DNA of 64,000 nucleotides. It comes from JAVBNH01 sp031551635. GTDB taxonomy: Bacteria > Bacillota > Clostridia > Oscillospirales > Acutalibacteraceae. A model generated the notes under the pieces. That model had not been told where the DNA came from. It saw only the letters and a list, made by a program, of their open reading frames with translations, and made no database searches. Both the position numbers and the translations under genes were made by a program. Shown in pieces: positions 43,003-52,306 of the stretch (positions within the stretch are counted from its first letter, which is position 1; every line of letters starts with the position of its first letter). Location: positions 30,393 to 94,392 of the forward strand of contig JAVBNH010000032.1 in assembly GCA_031551635.1 (NCBI GenBank), given 5' to 3'.

Positions 43003-46000
43003 CTAGATTTTGAATCTCTGTATGGCGAGAATAAGGGTGTTAATCCATGCAATAAGCTTCTGCCAGAAGGAAAGAACAATCTTCGCGATAATGCTTTCCG
43101 TCAGACCTTGAGCCGAGCCGATATAGTTTCCCCTAACCGATACGACAAGCTTAATGAAATTACCCTGGTCAGCGGTTGTCAAGGTATAAATCGATTCCTC
43201 GCCTACGAGAACCTCATTACCGCTGCTGTCGACACGATACCATGCATAGTCCATATTGTTCATCATTTCGGTATTCGCACCGGAGACAACTCCGGAAACT
43301 GTCTGACCGACATTGAGAGTACCCTGAATCGACACAAAGATTTTACCGTTTACATCGCAGACTGTAACAGTAACGGGTACCACATGTGTAACCGTATTGT
43401 AGTTTATGTCTGTCGGGACAAATTTCATGCTGTACTGATTCGGATAGCTTCCCACTGCGGGAGGAACAAGTCCGCCGTTTTCCCAAACAACCGTACCCGC
43501 TCCGGTCTGAACAAAATCCTCGGGAAGGGTTGAGGAGCTGAGAGGATAGCTGTATTCAAGCGTTGCAGAGGACGGGAATGAATACGGCGCTGGATCCGCC
43601 TTGTTTATTGTCACCTGAAGTTTGTCTGTTACTGCAGGATTGCTGTTGCTGTAGGTAACTGTCAGGTTATAGTTTGAAGCCTTCTGACCGATAAGATAAG
43701 GAAGGGTAAAGCCAGATACATCAATGCCCGTTCCGGCGTTTGGAGAGGAGGTATAGCCGGTGAATACAAAGATGTTAAGCGAGACATCGTCATAAGCTGA
43801 AATCTTGCCGCTCAGAGGCGCCGCAGTAACCGTAACAGCGGTAACACCGGGGCTGTAGACTCGCGTCTCTGCGCTGAGAGAAGTGGTAATGGGTTTTCTC
43901 AGAACCCTGAGTATACCGGTTTGATAATTAATATTGTAGTTGGAATTATAAAGCGAGGAGGCAAAGGAAATGGTGTAGTCGTTCGCATCAGCGCCCTTAT
44001 AATAATCGGTTATGAAGGAGAGCGAGCCGATTAAAACGGAAGCGTTTTCACCGTCGGCAAAGCCCTCATAGTTAATGTTGAAGCTTGCCGGTTTCGCGTC
44101 GCCGTAAAGAATTGAAACAACGCCGTCCGTCTTGATTGTGAGGGTTTTCGCGAGGATTGTAATCGGTATTGTTGTCTCAATATCCTTATAGTTTGCGTCG
44201 CCGGGATTTCTCAGTGCATACGAGGTCTTATTTACGCTCGGAATCTCGTTTTCGTTGACCCACTGCCAGCCGTCACTCAGAGCAAAATACGGATCCTGTC
44301 CAATTCTCTTTCCGGCATAGGTGTATGCGGCGAATGCCGGAGGTGTCAGTGAACGCGTCGCCTTATCAATGGTGACATTCGGGTTAGGATTGCTTATTAC
44401 CAAAACATAGTTGCCAGCCTTGGGACCGTTAATAGTATAACCAGTAATGCTTGTTATCGTCTGAAGGGCGGCATTGTTAAAGCCGAGGTGACCTATACCG
44501 CTTGAAACAGTGGTTGTCGCACTGTCGGCGGGGATAATATCGTTCTGGTAGCCGCTGAAGTTGACGACGACTGTATAATCGGAAGGATTATATTCCCTTG
44601 AAACAGGTGTCGCGACCGCGTTCAGTGCCTTTTTATTAATCATAGCCTTACTGGTGTTGCTGAGAACGATTTTATAGTTTACAGCGTCCGCGCCGGTCAG
44701 CACCGCTCCGGAGATGGTCACATTGACAGGTGAAGCGCTTGCATCCGACTGAGCAAATCTGGCGGTTATCGCACCGGTATTTAGATTCACTGTGTCGCCG
44801 GAAATTACTCCGCTGTAGCTTATTGCTCCGCTGAGGTCCGCGTTGTTTGTTCCGTCATAGGTTTTGTCAAGCACCGGAACATCAACAATTACAGAAGCCT
44901 GACTAATGGTAATCATACCGGCATACAGACCCGCCGCGGGACCGTAGCTCTCACCCATTGCCACGTCAAAGGTGACCCTGTATGTGCCTGCTGCGGTTGG
45001 AGCGAGAAGACTGTTGTTAAATTTAACTGCCGTTATGTCGCCGATTCCTGCGTACTTTTCAAGAATATCCACGTTTTCAGGGCGGGTGAGCGGCAAGCGG
45101 TCATAAATCTTACCGTTGAGAGTGACCGTGAAATCGCCTATGACAACCGGAGTTTTATACTCATAAATAAGCACTCCAAGCGTCGTCGCGTCACCGATAT
45201 AGGGGCTGTTCGGCTTTACTGTCACTGTCAGTCCGACATACATGTTTTCGTAAGAGCCGTCAAGCGCAAGCAGAGAGCTGTTTGCCCCTGAAATATTGTT
45301 ATAGGTGTTGCCGCCGTCAGTTGATATTTTCCACTGGAAATCATAACGCGAAAGCAGGTCGGGACGCATGCCGGATATATCGGCAAAGAGCTGACCGGAA
45401 ACCATCGGCGTGCCGGAAATTCCGAGCAAACCGGAAATCTGCCTTTTATCAATCCTGATTTGTAAATCTGTGGAAACAGTCTTGTAGTTGGTGTTGTCCG
45501 GCTTGAAATGGAAGAGATAATAGGTTGAGTTGCTGTCGGTGAAGGCAGGGACGGTGCTGGAGGAGTCAAAGTACCATGAGCCGGGAATTGCGGCAGGACC
45601 GGAAGAGGTCAGAGCCTGCGAAACACCGGCTGTATCAATCACAGCCATATCCAGCGAATCCTCATATGTTATATGAAGAGTCGGCCATGTCGTAACTGTG
45701 ACATCCGCCTGAGTAACCGTCAGTGTGCCGTTTTCATAAGTGAAATCGTAGTTAAGCGCGGTAAAACCAGAAGGAACGATGTTATAAGTTCCGACACTGC
45801 CATTGGTCACGCCCCACGCGACATATGCGCAGTTTACGTTTGAGGAGGTAATGACCGCCTGCGTGTCAGAGCCGACAAAGCCGGTTATTGAAACCGTGTA
45901 GAGAGGAACTGCTGCGCCGTATTGAACTGCCTGGTTGTTCGCCTTTACATGCAGCACTGCCTTGTTAACGGTCAGAATGCCGTTGATGTAGATAATATTG

Positions 46001-49000
46001 TACTTATTCGAGGTATATCCGCTCACAGAGGTCCAATAAGTCCCCTGAGGCGAATTCTGGGCATAATCAGTATCGTAAACCAGTCCGCTCGCGGCGGTCA
46101 AGTTCGCGAAGCCCTCGCCGTTCACAAATCCGACTCCTCCGAGCTCAAAGCTCAGCGGCTTCAGAGCGCCGTAGGAAAGAGTAAGCGGAACAGGCGTAAT
46201 TGTCAGGTCGCGCTTGCTGACCGCGAGATTGCCCTGAACAATATTAAAGGAATAGTTTTGCGCTGTTACATCTCCCGAAGTGCCGTAAATCGATCTGATT
46301 TCAACTGTATAGTTGCCGGGCAGGGACGATGAATTGTAGCTGCAAACAACAGTGAAAACTTCCTTCAGCATTGCGGCGCCCTGCTGAGCAGCAACATTGT
46401 TTTCATTCTGAGGCGCGGAGAATCCGGTGAAGGTTATGCCGTATGCGGGCGCGGCGTCACCATATTGAATTGTACTGTTTGAAGCATATGAGGTCACAGT
46501 GACAACCTTTTTGGTAATCGTCATTTTAACAGTACCCGTACCGCCGTTATAGTTGACAGTGTCTGTGGGAGTGAAAATCAGGCTGTAGGTTGAGGAGCCT
46601 GCATTCGGAATAGTTGTATCAGGTGCGTGAGAGCTGCTGAAAGTCCATGTACCCGGAGTATTTCCCGCCCTATTTGTAAGGGCAATGCTATTGAGTATTC
46701 TAGAAGCGTCATACTCGAGTGAAAAATCAGCCGGAGAAACGCACACAGAATTAGATTTAGAAATCAAAACATCAACAGTGTTTCTGTTGGAAACATCGGT
46801 TATCTCTATAAAGTAGTTCGGGAATGGGGTATAAACAGAGCCGTCAAGCTTATATACCATAAGAACACTGTCATTCAGTGTAACAGCCTGACGAGTTGGC
46901 ATTGCATTAGGAGAAGCCGCCGTTCCGGTCGCGGTCTGAGACGCATTCTTGATAACAAGCCCTGCGAATAAATCGTCGCCGACTAGCCCGGAGGTAATTG
47001 TATAGTTTATATCAACCGTGCTGCTTCCGTTATATGCCCTGTCCTGAGCCGTAGCGGTTGCAGTCAGCCTTTTCGCCACGACATTCAGATTACCCGCTAC
47101 ATAAGTGAAGTCATAATTGGTATGAATATCCGTGCCTGAAGCGCACAGTCCGGTCACACCGGCAAGACGGTATTTATAATTTCCTACATCCGTGTTCCAG
47201 CGCAGCCATTCCATTCGGCCTGTGCCAGGCGCGTCAGTGCCATAATAAGGATTCTGATTATAAAGACCGTTATTGTTGAGGTCTATTTCATACTTATTGG
47301 CATTCAGCGTTATACCCGCGTCGAAGCTGGCGAGATTCGAGGGAGTGAAGGACATTCCCGGCTCTGTGGCGGTCGCCGGATTATATGAGGGTGTTGTACC
47401 GTAAGTAACGTTCATCGCATTGGCTGTCAGGACAACGGGTCTCTTTGTGACAGTAAGTGTTATAGCTCTGGTCGCAGTGTTAAAATTGGCGGTGTCCGAG
47501 GGTACCGCGCGCAGGGTCATGGCATGAGCACCGGCATTCAGGCTGCAATCAACCGCCGGATTAAGCGTATCAATTGTAAAGGTGCAGGGTACATTGCCTT
47601 GAGCGCCGCTGTCAAGAGTATAGGTAGCCGAACATGTATCGGTCAATGTTGTCGGCTTGTTGCCGTACATAAGCGGATATGTGCCCAGGTCTGCGATAGT
47701 CGGGGTAGCTTTGTTGATAACAACATCAAAAATACCCTGATATGCGTTCTGGTTTTTGCTTGTAAGTGTATATACCGTGTCCTGATTCAGGTTGACCTTG
47801 ATTTTGTAATTTCCCGCGTTTGTCGGCAGACCGGGGGTATAGGACGAGCCGCCGTCTGAGCTGTAGGAATAAATAACCGGGATGAGAGATGAATTGTTGT
47901 TGCCCAGGTCATACTGTGAGGTAATATTTCCCTGATATACATCATTTACTGAGAAGGCGAAATCGCCGCCCTTAAGTGAAGAACCGTCATATGTAAAGGT
48001 TGTCACCGCCGGAGCGAAAGTAACGGTTTTCGCGGGTAATTTGAAAACATTTACATAAACCATGGTCCAGTACCGGCTCTCAGGCGCGGGAAGCGAGGTA
48101 AAGTAAGTCCCCATTAAGCCGTGGTTCGCCGTTGCGTTGGCACCTGAAGGAGTATGAGGTGCGACATTGGGATTAGTGTATGGATAGTTATCATATTTTA
48201 CGTAAGTCGTTCCGCCGTATCTGTAATAATTGGGGTTTTTGGCGTTAAAGGTTGTAAACTGGGCAGGAGCTGTCAATTCACTAAAGGCATGGTTACCGTT
48301 ATGCCCGCCCAGGCTGCTGTTAATGTTGCCGTCCATAACTGCCGCCATCTGAGCACCGGGTACATTAAACGAGTTCTCAAGCAAGGCTCCCGGGCTTGTC
48401 ATGTCGCGGTCGCTCCACAAGCGGTAATAATGTGAATACGCTCCGGTGCCTGCGGCATATGAATCCGTAGACAGCCAGCCGTTTCTGAAATCCGTGCTAC
48501 CAAAGCCCTGACCGACGCCGTAAGCGTCTAAGTGGGCTGCGTTGTTATTTATGTTGCCGTATTGAAGCGTCCTGACTTCAGACCAGCTACCGCCGGTAAA
48601 CTGCGGCCAGCCTGTCGCGGACGCGCTAATGCTCATAGTGCCCGGGCCGTTATTGCCTTTGGTGGAAAGTGAATACACATTAGTGTCAGTCCACCACCAT
48701 GCAAGTGCCATGTTTCCGGTATAATTTCTTCCATAACCTCCTATATTAGAGTGATAAAAGGTAGTGCATGAGGTAGTTACGGATGTGTGAACTGAGGGGT
48801 AATTTGTGCCCTTATAACCGAATGCAATTGCTGAAAGAACGTTTCTGGAGCCTGAAGCCTGGAATCTGGCATTATCGCACCAGCCGCCGGCTCGCACACC
48901 AATCTCACCGTTGGATATAGTCAGATTTCCGCCGTCCCCTAGATAGGCAAACCAAGCGTACAACCTCTGGAAAGAGAGATTGTTGCTGCCGCCCTGATCA

Positions 49001-49836
49001 TCCGGGTCACCGTAAGCGACAATTCTCGAGGTAACATGGGAAACAACAGTATTACCGCCGTTAGGTGAATAAATACCTATTGCCTGGGCATATGTACCCG
49101 AGCTGTAACCGCTGCTTGCCCTGCCGCTGGCATTAGCGCCAACAAAAAGCTGGCAGCTGTTGATATATAAATTTCCGTTATTCCATACACCGATTGCGAG
49201 AGATTCAAGACAGTGGTTATTGTTTGTAGCCCACTGACCTGTTCCGACATCAAGTACAACTCCGTTCAGTGTCAGGTTGCCGTCGTTTACGAAACCGTAG
49301 GATTTTATATTGTATGATGAGCTGCTGCTGCCGCCTTCCGGTCTGTACGCGCCCATAGACCAGCGTCCGCCGTTGATTGTTACTGTTGCGCCTCCATTTA
49401 TTCGTAAAAACGGATTCTGCGTCGCTGTTGTTCCTGATCTGTTAATAATATTTGAAGGGTCTTCTCTGAAGTTTGAGGCGTAATCAGGATAGACACCGGG
49501 GACATTATTCGTTGTTGTCCACGAACCTATAGCTACATTGTTATAATTTTTGCTGATAGTAACGCCGGATGCGCAGTTGATTACTACATTACGCCCCGCG
49601 CCTATTGTAGGTCCACCGTTCAGGTTACCGTCAAATGATATATTCGTGGTGATATAAATATCGTTCACTCCGGCGTTAAGCTGATTAACAAAGTCAGCCC
49701 ATGTCCCAACATTGACCGCGTTTGCCGAGGGCGCGCTGTTGAACATGACTATCGGCACAAGCGCGGCAGAAAGAACAAGGCACAAGGCTACAACAACGCC
49801 TCTTTGCCAGTTTCTTTTAAGGAATAATTTTTGCAT
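43003..49836 (-). CDS. Giant secreted surface protein with MBG/YDG repeats (second copy)
   Basis: A 2277-residue secreted protein, longest in the locus after the glucan synthase. The signal peptide ends at SAPSANA before VNVG, the same junction as its neighbour. A beta-helix region (about 45-590, with GGATVTINGGRW and NGNLYINSCQLF) precedes MBG domains such as LTANAMNVTYGTTPSY and KANNQAVQYGAAVPLY, YDG domains (TATAQDRAYNGSSTV, DVPVLDKTYDGTNNAD) and two Ig-like domains. It ends LSFWQKLIAWINTLILAIQRFKI-like, the same tail type. I start at ATG 49836 with GGAGG 8 bp upstream; the ATG at 49857 lacks a site. Function is probably structural or adhesive. Confidence 0.85.
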   Translation of the reverse strand: MQKLFLKRNWQRGVVVALCLVLSAALVPIVMFNSAPSANAVNVGTWADFVNQLNAGVNDIYITTNISFDGNLNGGPTIGAGRNVVINCASGVTISKNYNNVAIGSWTTTNNVPGVYPDYASNFREDPSNIINRSGTTATQNPFLRINGGATVTINGGRWSMGAYRPEGGSSSSSYNIKSYGFVNDGNLTLNGVVLDVGTGQWATNNNHCLESLAIGVWNNGNLYINSCQLFVGANASGRASSGYSSGTYAQAIGIYSPNGGNTVVSHVTSRIVAYGDPDDQGGSNNLSFQRLYAWFAYLGDGGNLTISNGEIGVRAGGWCDNARFQASGSRNVLSAIAFGYKGTNYPSVHTSVTTSCTTFYHSNIGGYGRNYTGNMALAWWWTDTNVYSLSTKGNNGPGTMSISASATGWPQFTGGSWSEVRTLQYGNINNNAAHLDAYGVGQGFGSTDFRNGWLSTDSYAAGTGAYSHYYRLWSDRDMTSPGALLENSFNVPGAQMAAVMDGNINSSLGGHNGNHAFSELTAPAQFTTFNAKNPNYYRYGGTTYVKYDNYPYTNPNVAPHTPSGANATANHGLMGTYFTSLPAPESRYWTMVYVNVFKLPAKTVTFAPAVTTFTYDGSSLKGGDFAFSVNDVYQGNITSQYDLGNNNSSLIPVIYSYSSDGGSSYTPGLPTNAGNYKIKVNLNQDTVYTLTSKNQNAYQGIFDVVINKATPTIADLGTYPLMYGNKPTTLTDTCSATYTLDSGAQGNVPCTFTIDTLNPAVDCSLNAGAHAMTLRAVPSDTANFNTATRAITLTVTKRPVVLTANAMNVTYGTTPSYNPATATEPGMSFTPSNLASFDAGITLNANKYEIDLNNNGLYNQNPYYGTDAPGTGRMEWLRWNTDVGNYKYRLAGVTGLCASGTDIHTNYDFTYVAGNLNVVAKRLTATATAQDRAYNGSSTVDINYTITSGLVGDDLFAGLVIKNASQTATGTAASPNAMPTRQAVTLNDSVLMVYKLDGSVYTPFPNYFIEITDVSNRNTVDVLISKSNSVCVSPADFSLEYDASRILNSIALTNRAGNTPGTWTFSSSHAPDTTIPNAGSSTYSLIFTPTDTVNYNGGTGTVKMTITKKVVTVTSYASNSTIQYGDAAPAYGITFTGFSAPQNENNVAAQQGAAMLKEVFTVVCSYNSSSLPGNYTVEIRSIYGTSGDVTAQNYSFNIVQGNLAVSKRDLTITPVPLTLSYGALKPLSFELGGVGFVNGEGFANLTAASGLVYDTDYAQNSPQGTYWTSVSGYTSNKYNIIYINGILTVNKAVLHVKANNQAVQYGAAVPLYTVSITGFVGSDTQAVITSSNVNCAYVAWGVTNGSVGTYNIVPSGFTALNYDFTYENGTLTVTQADVTVTTWPTLHITYEDSLDMAVIDTAGVSQALTSSGPAAIPGSWYFDSSSTVPAFTDSNSTYYLFHFKPDNTNYKTVSTDLQIRIDKRQISGLLGISGTPMVSGQLFADISGMRPDLLSRYDFQWKISTDGGNTYNNISGANSSLLALDGSYENMYVGLTVTVKPNSPYIGDATTLGVLIYEYKTPVVIGDFTVTLNGKIYDRLPLTRPENVDILEKYAGIGDITAVKFNNSLLAPTAAGTYRVTFDVAMGESYGPAAGLYAGMITISQASVIVDVPVLDKTYDGTNNADLSGAISYSGVISGDTVNLNTGAITARFAQSDASASPVNVTISGAVLTGADAVNYKIVLSNTSKAMINKKALNAVATPVSREYNPSDYTVVVNFSGYQNDIIPADSATTTVSSGIGHLGFNNAALQTITSITGYTINGPKAGNYVLVISNPNPNVTIDKATRSLTPPAFAAYTYAGKRIGQDPYFALSDGWQWVNENEIPSVNKTSYALRNPGDANYKDIETTIPITILAKTLTIKTDGVVSILYGDAKPASFNINYEGFADGENASVLIGSLSFITDYYKGADANDYTISFASSLYNSNYNINYQTGILRVLRKPITTSLSAETRVYSPGVTAVTVTAAPLSGKISAYDDVSLNIFVFTGYTSSPNAGTGIDVSGFTLPYLIGQKASNYNLTVTYSNSNPAVTDKLQVTINKADPAPYSFPSSATLEYSYPLSSSTLPEDFVQTGAGTVVWENGGLVPPAVGSYPNQYSMKFVPTDINYNTVTHVVPVTVTVCDVNGKIFVSIQGTLNVGQTVSGVVSGANTEMMNNMDYAWYRVDSSGNEVLVGEESIYTLTTADQGNFIKLVVSVRGNYIGSAQGLTESIIAKIVLSFWQKLIAWINTLILAIQRFKI

Positions 49837-49957
49837 AAATAATCCTCCAGATTTCATATTTGTCCGCTTTACATTTATCAGATAAAATTAGCCCCTTTGC
49901 CGGGTTCCAGCGGTAAAAGAAGTTTGAACCGAAAAAAAGAGCCAAATATTCATTCTC

Positions 49958-49986
49958 ATTATACAATTAGGTCTCATGAATGTCAA
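49958..49986 (-). promoter_or_regulatory. Consensus promoter of the second giant surface gene
   Basis: On the minus strand TTGACA (49986-49981) and TATAAT (49963-49958) are both perfect, with 17 bp between them. The leader is about 115 bp. Confidence 0.93.
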
Positions 49987-50064
49987 TACTTTTTTCTGAT
50001 GTGTTTATTTTTTAGTAAAAGAGTACAAATCAATGACTTTTAAAGCGAAACAAGCAAAAAAAAC

Positions 50065-50084
50065 CGCCCGGAACCAGCCGGACG
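50065..50084 (-). terminator. Terminator of the MtaA-like gene
   Basis: On the minus strand CGTCCGG-CTGGTT-CCGGGCG forms a 7-bp stem with one G-U pair, followed immediately by GTTTTTTTTG. It lies 23 bp after the stop at 50108. Confidence 0.9.
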
Positions 50085-50107
50085 AATTTTTTATATTAAC
50101 AAACTGT

Positions 50108-51097
50108 TTATTTTTTGTAAAATTTTTGAATTACCTCAAAAAACGCGTCAATATTTTCCCATGAGGAATCATGAGGGATATCGCAGCCGGAGGATATGAT
50201 AAAATTATCGTATTTACTGCATTTTTCGAGCACCTCGCTTGTTTTCTCGGCAACCTCCTCTACGCTTCCGCTTCTCAGCAGCAGCGGGCTGATATTGCCC
50301 ATAACTATCGCGTCCTTCGGCATCAGCTTCAGAATGTCCTCAAGCTCAATAGCGTTGCCGAAATGGTACATATCCGCGCCGATTGACGAAATCGTCTCTG
50401 TCAAAACAACGGTGTTTCCGCAGTTGTGATAGCAGAAAATGAAATCCTCATCGCTGACAGCTGCAACGATTTTTCTGACATAAACAGATGAAAATTCCTC
50501 GCACATATCCGGCGGCAGCAAGCCCGCGGCAGGCTCGGCGAGAATGACGCCACTCGCTCCCACAGCTTTAAAAGCTTTAATATATTTGATAGTAAATTCC
50601 GCGCATTTTTCAAGCAGCTCCGCCACCTCCGCGGGATTTTCAAGACAGGCCATCATAATTTCAGACATGTCATAAAGCCTTCCCGCGAGCGAATAAGGCC
50701 CTATGGCACCGCACAGCACCGGCACATCCGGCATGAGCGTCACAGCCTTTTTAACACCCTCGACATAAAGACCGGTTCTAGCCTCGCCCACCTCGGGAAC
50801 CCTGAGATTTTTAATCTCGTCAAGACTTTTCAGCACCGGCTCGGCAACTGTCGGAATCTCGTGAGCGGATACCTTAATTTTCGCACCGAAGGCTTCAGCT
50901 TCAACGGATAAATCCATCATATTAAGCGACGCGCCGACAGGGCACCTATCGGCAATAGCCTTCATACCCTTCGCCTGATTTTCACTGCTGAAAATCAAAT
51001 CCTCAACGCTAATTCCAAGCAATGAGGTTGCCGGAAAAGAGAGAATCGGAATAGGGCGGTTCTTGTTCTCATAAATTTTTTTAACAGCATTTTTCAT
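50108..51097 (-). CDS. Uroporphyrinogen decarboxylase-family protein, MtaA-like methyltransferase
   Basis: A 329-residue TIM-barrel protein of the URO-D superfamily. The segment FCYHNCGNTVVLTETISSIGADMYHFGN carries the His-x-Cys zinc site of methylcobamide:thiol methyltransferases (MtaA/MtbA/CmuA type), and VMGNISPLLL follows. True HemE lacks that Cys, so porphyrin decarboxylation is unlikely. It would transfer a methyl group from a corrinoid protein to a thiol or folate acceptor. No corrinoid protein or substrate methyltransferase is next to it, so the methyl donor is unknown. It is a single-gene unit with its own terminator. Confidence 0.85.
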   Translation of the reverse strand: MKNAVKKIYENKNRPIPILSFPATSLLGISVEDLIFSSENQAKGMKAIADRCPVGASLNMMDLSVEAEAFGAKIKVSAHEIPTVAEPVLKSLDEIKNLRVPEVGEARTGLYVEGVKKAVTLMPDVPVLCGAIGPYSLAGRLYDMSEIMMACLENPAEVAELLEKCAEFTIKYIKAFKAVGASGVILAEPAAGLLPPDMCEEFSSVYVRKIVAAVSDEDFIFCYHNCGNTVVLTETISSIGADMYHFGNAIELEDILKLMPKDAIVMGNISPLLLRSGSVEEVAEKTSEVLEKCSKYDNFIISSGCDIPHDSSWENIDAFFEVIQKFYKK

Positions 51098-51176
51098 AGT
51101 ATTTGCTCTGCCTTTCCCCTAAAATTTAAATATTAAGGTAAATTTTATCATATGTTTAAAAAAATGTAAAGACTGT

Positions 51177-51205
51177 TTGACATTAACAGACATAAAGGTT
51201 ATAAT
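51177..51205 (+). promoter_or_regulatory. Promoter of nth
   Basis: TTGACA (51177-51182) and TATAAT (51200-51205) are both perfect with a 17-bp spacer, about 96 bp upstream of the nth ATG. Confidence 0.9.
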
Positions 51206-51301
51206 AATCCATAATATTCACCCGAATCACTGAAAGCCGAATGATATATATCGCACTATATCCCACTTCAAACGCTGATGGATTATAATTAAGGACAACA
51301 T

Positions 51302-51940
51302 ATGAATATATCGGATAAAATAAAGAATGCGGCTCTGGCTACAGAGCTGCTTGAAAAAGCCTATCCTGACGCACTCTGTTCTCTGGAGTCAGCTTCAGCC
51401 TTTGAGCTACTGATTGCCACAAGGCTTTCAGCTCAGTGCACTGATGCGCGGGTGAACCTCATCACACCTGTGCTTTTCGAGCAATATAAAACTATTGATG
51501 AAATGGCAGAGGCTGAAACTGCCGATGTAGAAAAAATTATTTTTTCCTGCGGATTTTACAGGCAAAAGGCAAAGGACATTGTCGGTATAGCCGTAATGCT
51601 GCGCGAAAAGTACAACTACACCGTTCCGGACACTATAGAGGAGCTAACAAAGCTTCCGGGAGTGGGAAGAAAAACCGCTAATCTGATAGTCGGCGACATC
51701 TATAAAAAGCCCGCTGTGGTTGCGGACACTCACCTTATCCGGATTACAAACCTCCTCGGTTTTGTCGCGACAAAAGACCCCCTGAAGGTCGAACTGGAGC
51801 TGAAAAAAATCCTTCCGGCAGAAAAAAGCAACGATTTCTGCCACCGCTGTGTCCTGCACGGGCGGGAGGTCTGCGTAGCCCGTCGCCCCGGGTGCGATAA
51901 ATGCGTACTTAATCCTATTTGCGAATATTTTAGACATTAG
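51302..51940 (+). CDS. nth: Endonuclease III
   Basis: A 212-residue base-excision DNA glycosylase/AP lyase for oxidised pyrimidines. It has the helix-hairpin-helix LPGVGRKTANLIVGD with the catalytic Lys, the catalytic Asp in VVADTHLIRI, and a [4Fe-4S] cluster motif C-x6-C-x2-C-x5-C at the C-terminus (CVARRPGCDKCVLNPIC). Its last codons Arg-His-stop fall in a heptamer array whose second unit supplies the TAG stop. An AAGGA site lies a few bases before the ATG. It is preceded by a consensus promoter. Confidence 0.96.
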   Translation: MNISDKIKNAALATELLEKAYPDALCSLESASAFELLIATRLSAQCTDARVNLITPVLFEQYKTIDEMAEAETADVEKIIFSCGFYRQKAKDIVGIAVMLREKYNYTVPDTIEELTKLPGVGRKTANLIVGDIYKKPAVVADTHLIRITNLLGFVATKDPLKVELELKKILPAEKSNDFCHRCVLHGREVCVARRPGCDKCVLNPICEYFRH

Positions 51941-51965
51941 ACATTAGATTGTAGACAGTAGACTG
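51931..51965 (+). repeat. Heptamer array TAGACAT-type overlapping the nth stop
   Basis: Five 7-bp units (TAGACAT twice, then TAGATTG, TAGACAG, TAGACTG) run from 51931 to 51965, followed by TGGTCGCGA. The first unit is translated out of frame as the end of Nth; the second gives the stop codon. The 3' flank TGGTYGCGA recurs at another array near 59186. Confidence 0.9.
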
Positions 51966-52030
51966 TGGTCGCGATTCGGCAATTATGTTTTTATGTCATT
52001 ATACTCGCGAATGATTTGAAAAATATCAGT

Positions 52031-52107
52031 TAGTACCTTAATGAGCTGAAAGCTCAATAAAAAAACAAGTCTTGGGTTGTGGGCTTGGCAAGCCAAGCCC
52101 ACGTTAG
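52031..52107 (+). repeat. 77-bp interspersed repeat, copy 2
   Basis: This copy reads TAGTACCTTAAT, the palindrome GAGCTGAAAGCTC, an A-rich linker, ACAAGTCTTGGGTTGTG and a perfect 20-bp palindrome GGGCTTGGCAAGCCAAGCCC, ending ACGTTAG. It is the copy with the most perfect second palindrome. Confidence 0.92.
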
Positions 52108-52192
52108 CTGACTTAATGCAGGTAAATCATGCAATTATTCAAATCAAGTCGGGTAAAAAGATAAAAACCTAAACAATTATACTTACCGAAAA

Positions 52193-52227
52193 TTTTTAAT
52201 TCTTCATTATTAATTCTTCATTTTTCA
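52193..52227 (-). repeat. AT-type heptamer array upstream of trpS
   Basis: On the minus strand five units TGAAAAA, TGAAGAA, TTAATAA, TGAAGAA and TTAAAAA are in exact 7-bp register. TGAAAAA recurs as a pair at 59129-59142. Confidence 0.8.
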
Positions 52228-52306
52228 GTTAGCACCTATTCACAGAGTTTTGAGCATTAGTTAATCATAAAATATGGATTCAAAGTAATAAAAAGGATAG
52301 ATTTTT

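Larger units (their letters stand above)
51941..52306. other. 366-bp gap between nth and trpS
   Basis: No gene. It contains the rest of the nth heptamer array, one 77-bp interspersed repeat (52031-52107) and an AT-type heptamer array (52193-52227). I looked for a T-box leader in front of trpS and saw neither the T-box sequence nor a terminator hairpin. Confidence 0.75.

Noticed and set aside
36141..49836. LPXTG or NPQTN sortase substrates
   Set aside because: The C-termini of both giant proteins and of the 30031 protein were read and contain no such motif, hydrophobic span and positive tail in the standard order.
50108..51097. Uroporphyrinogen decarboxylase (hemE)
   Set aside because: The HNC zinc-site motif and absence of other heme genes fit the methylcobamide:thiol methyltransferase branch better.
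51941..52306. T-box leader for trpS
   Set aside because: No T-box sequence, specifier stem or terminator was visible; the gap is filled with repeats.
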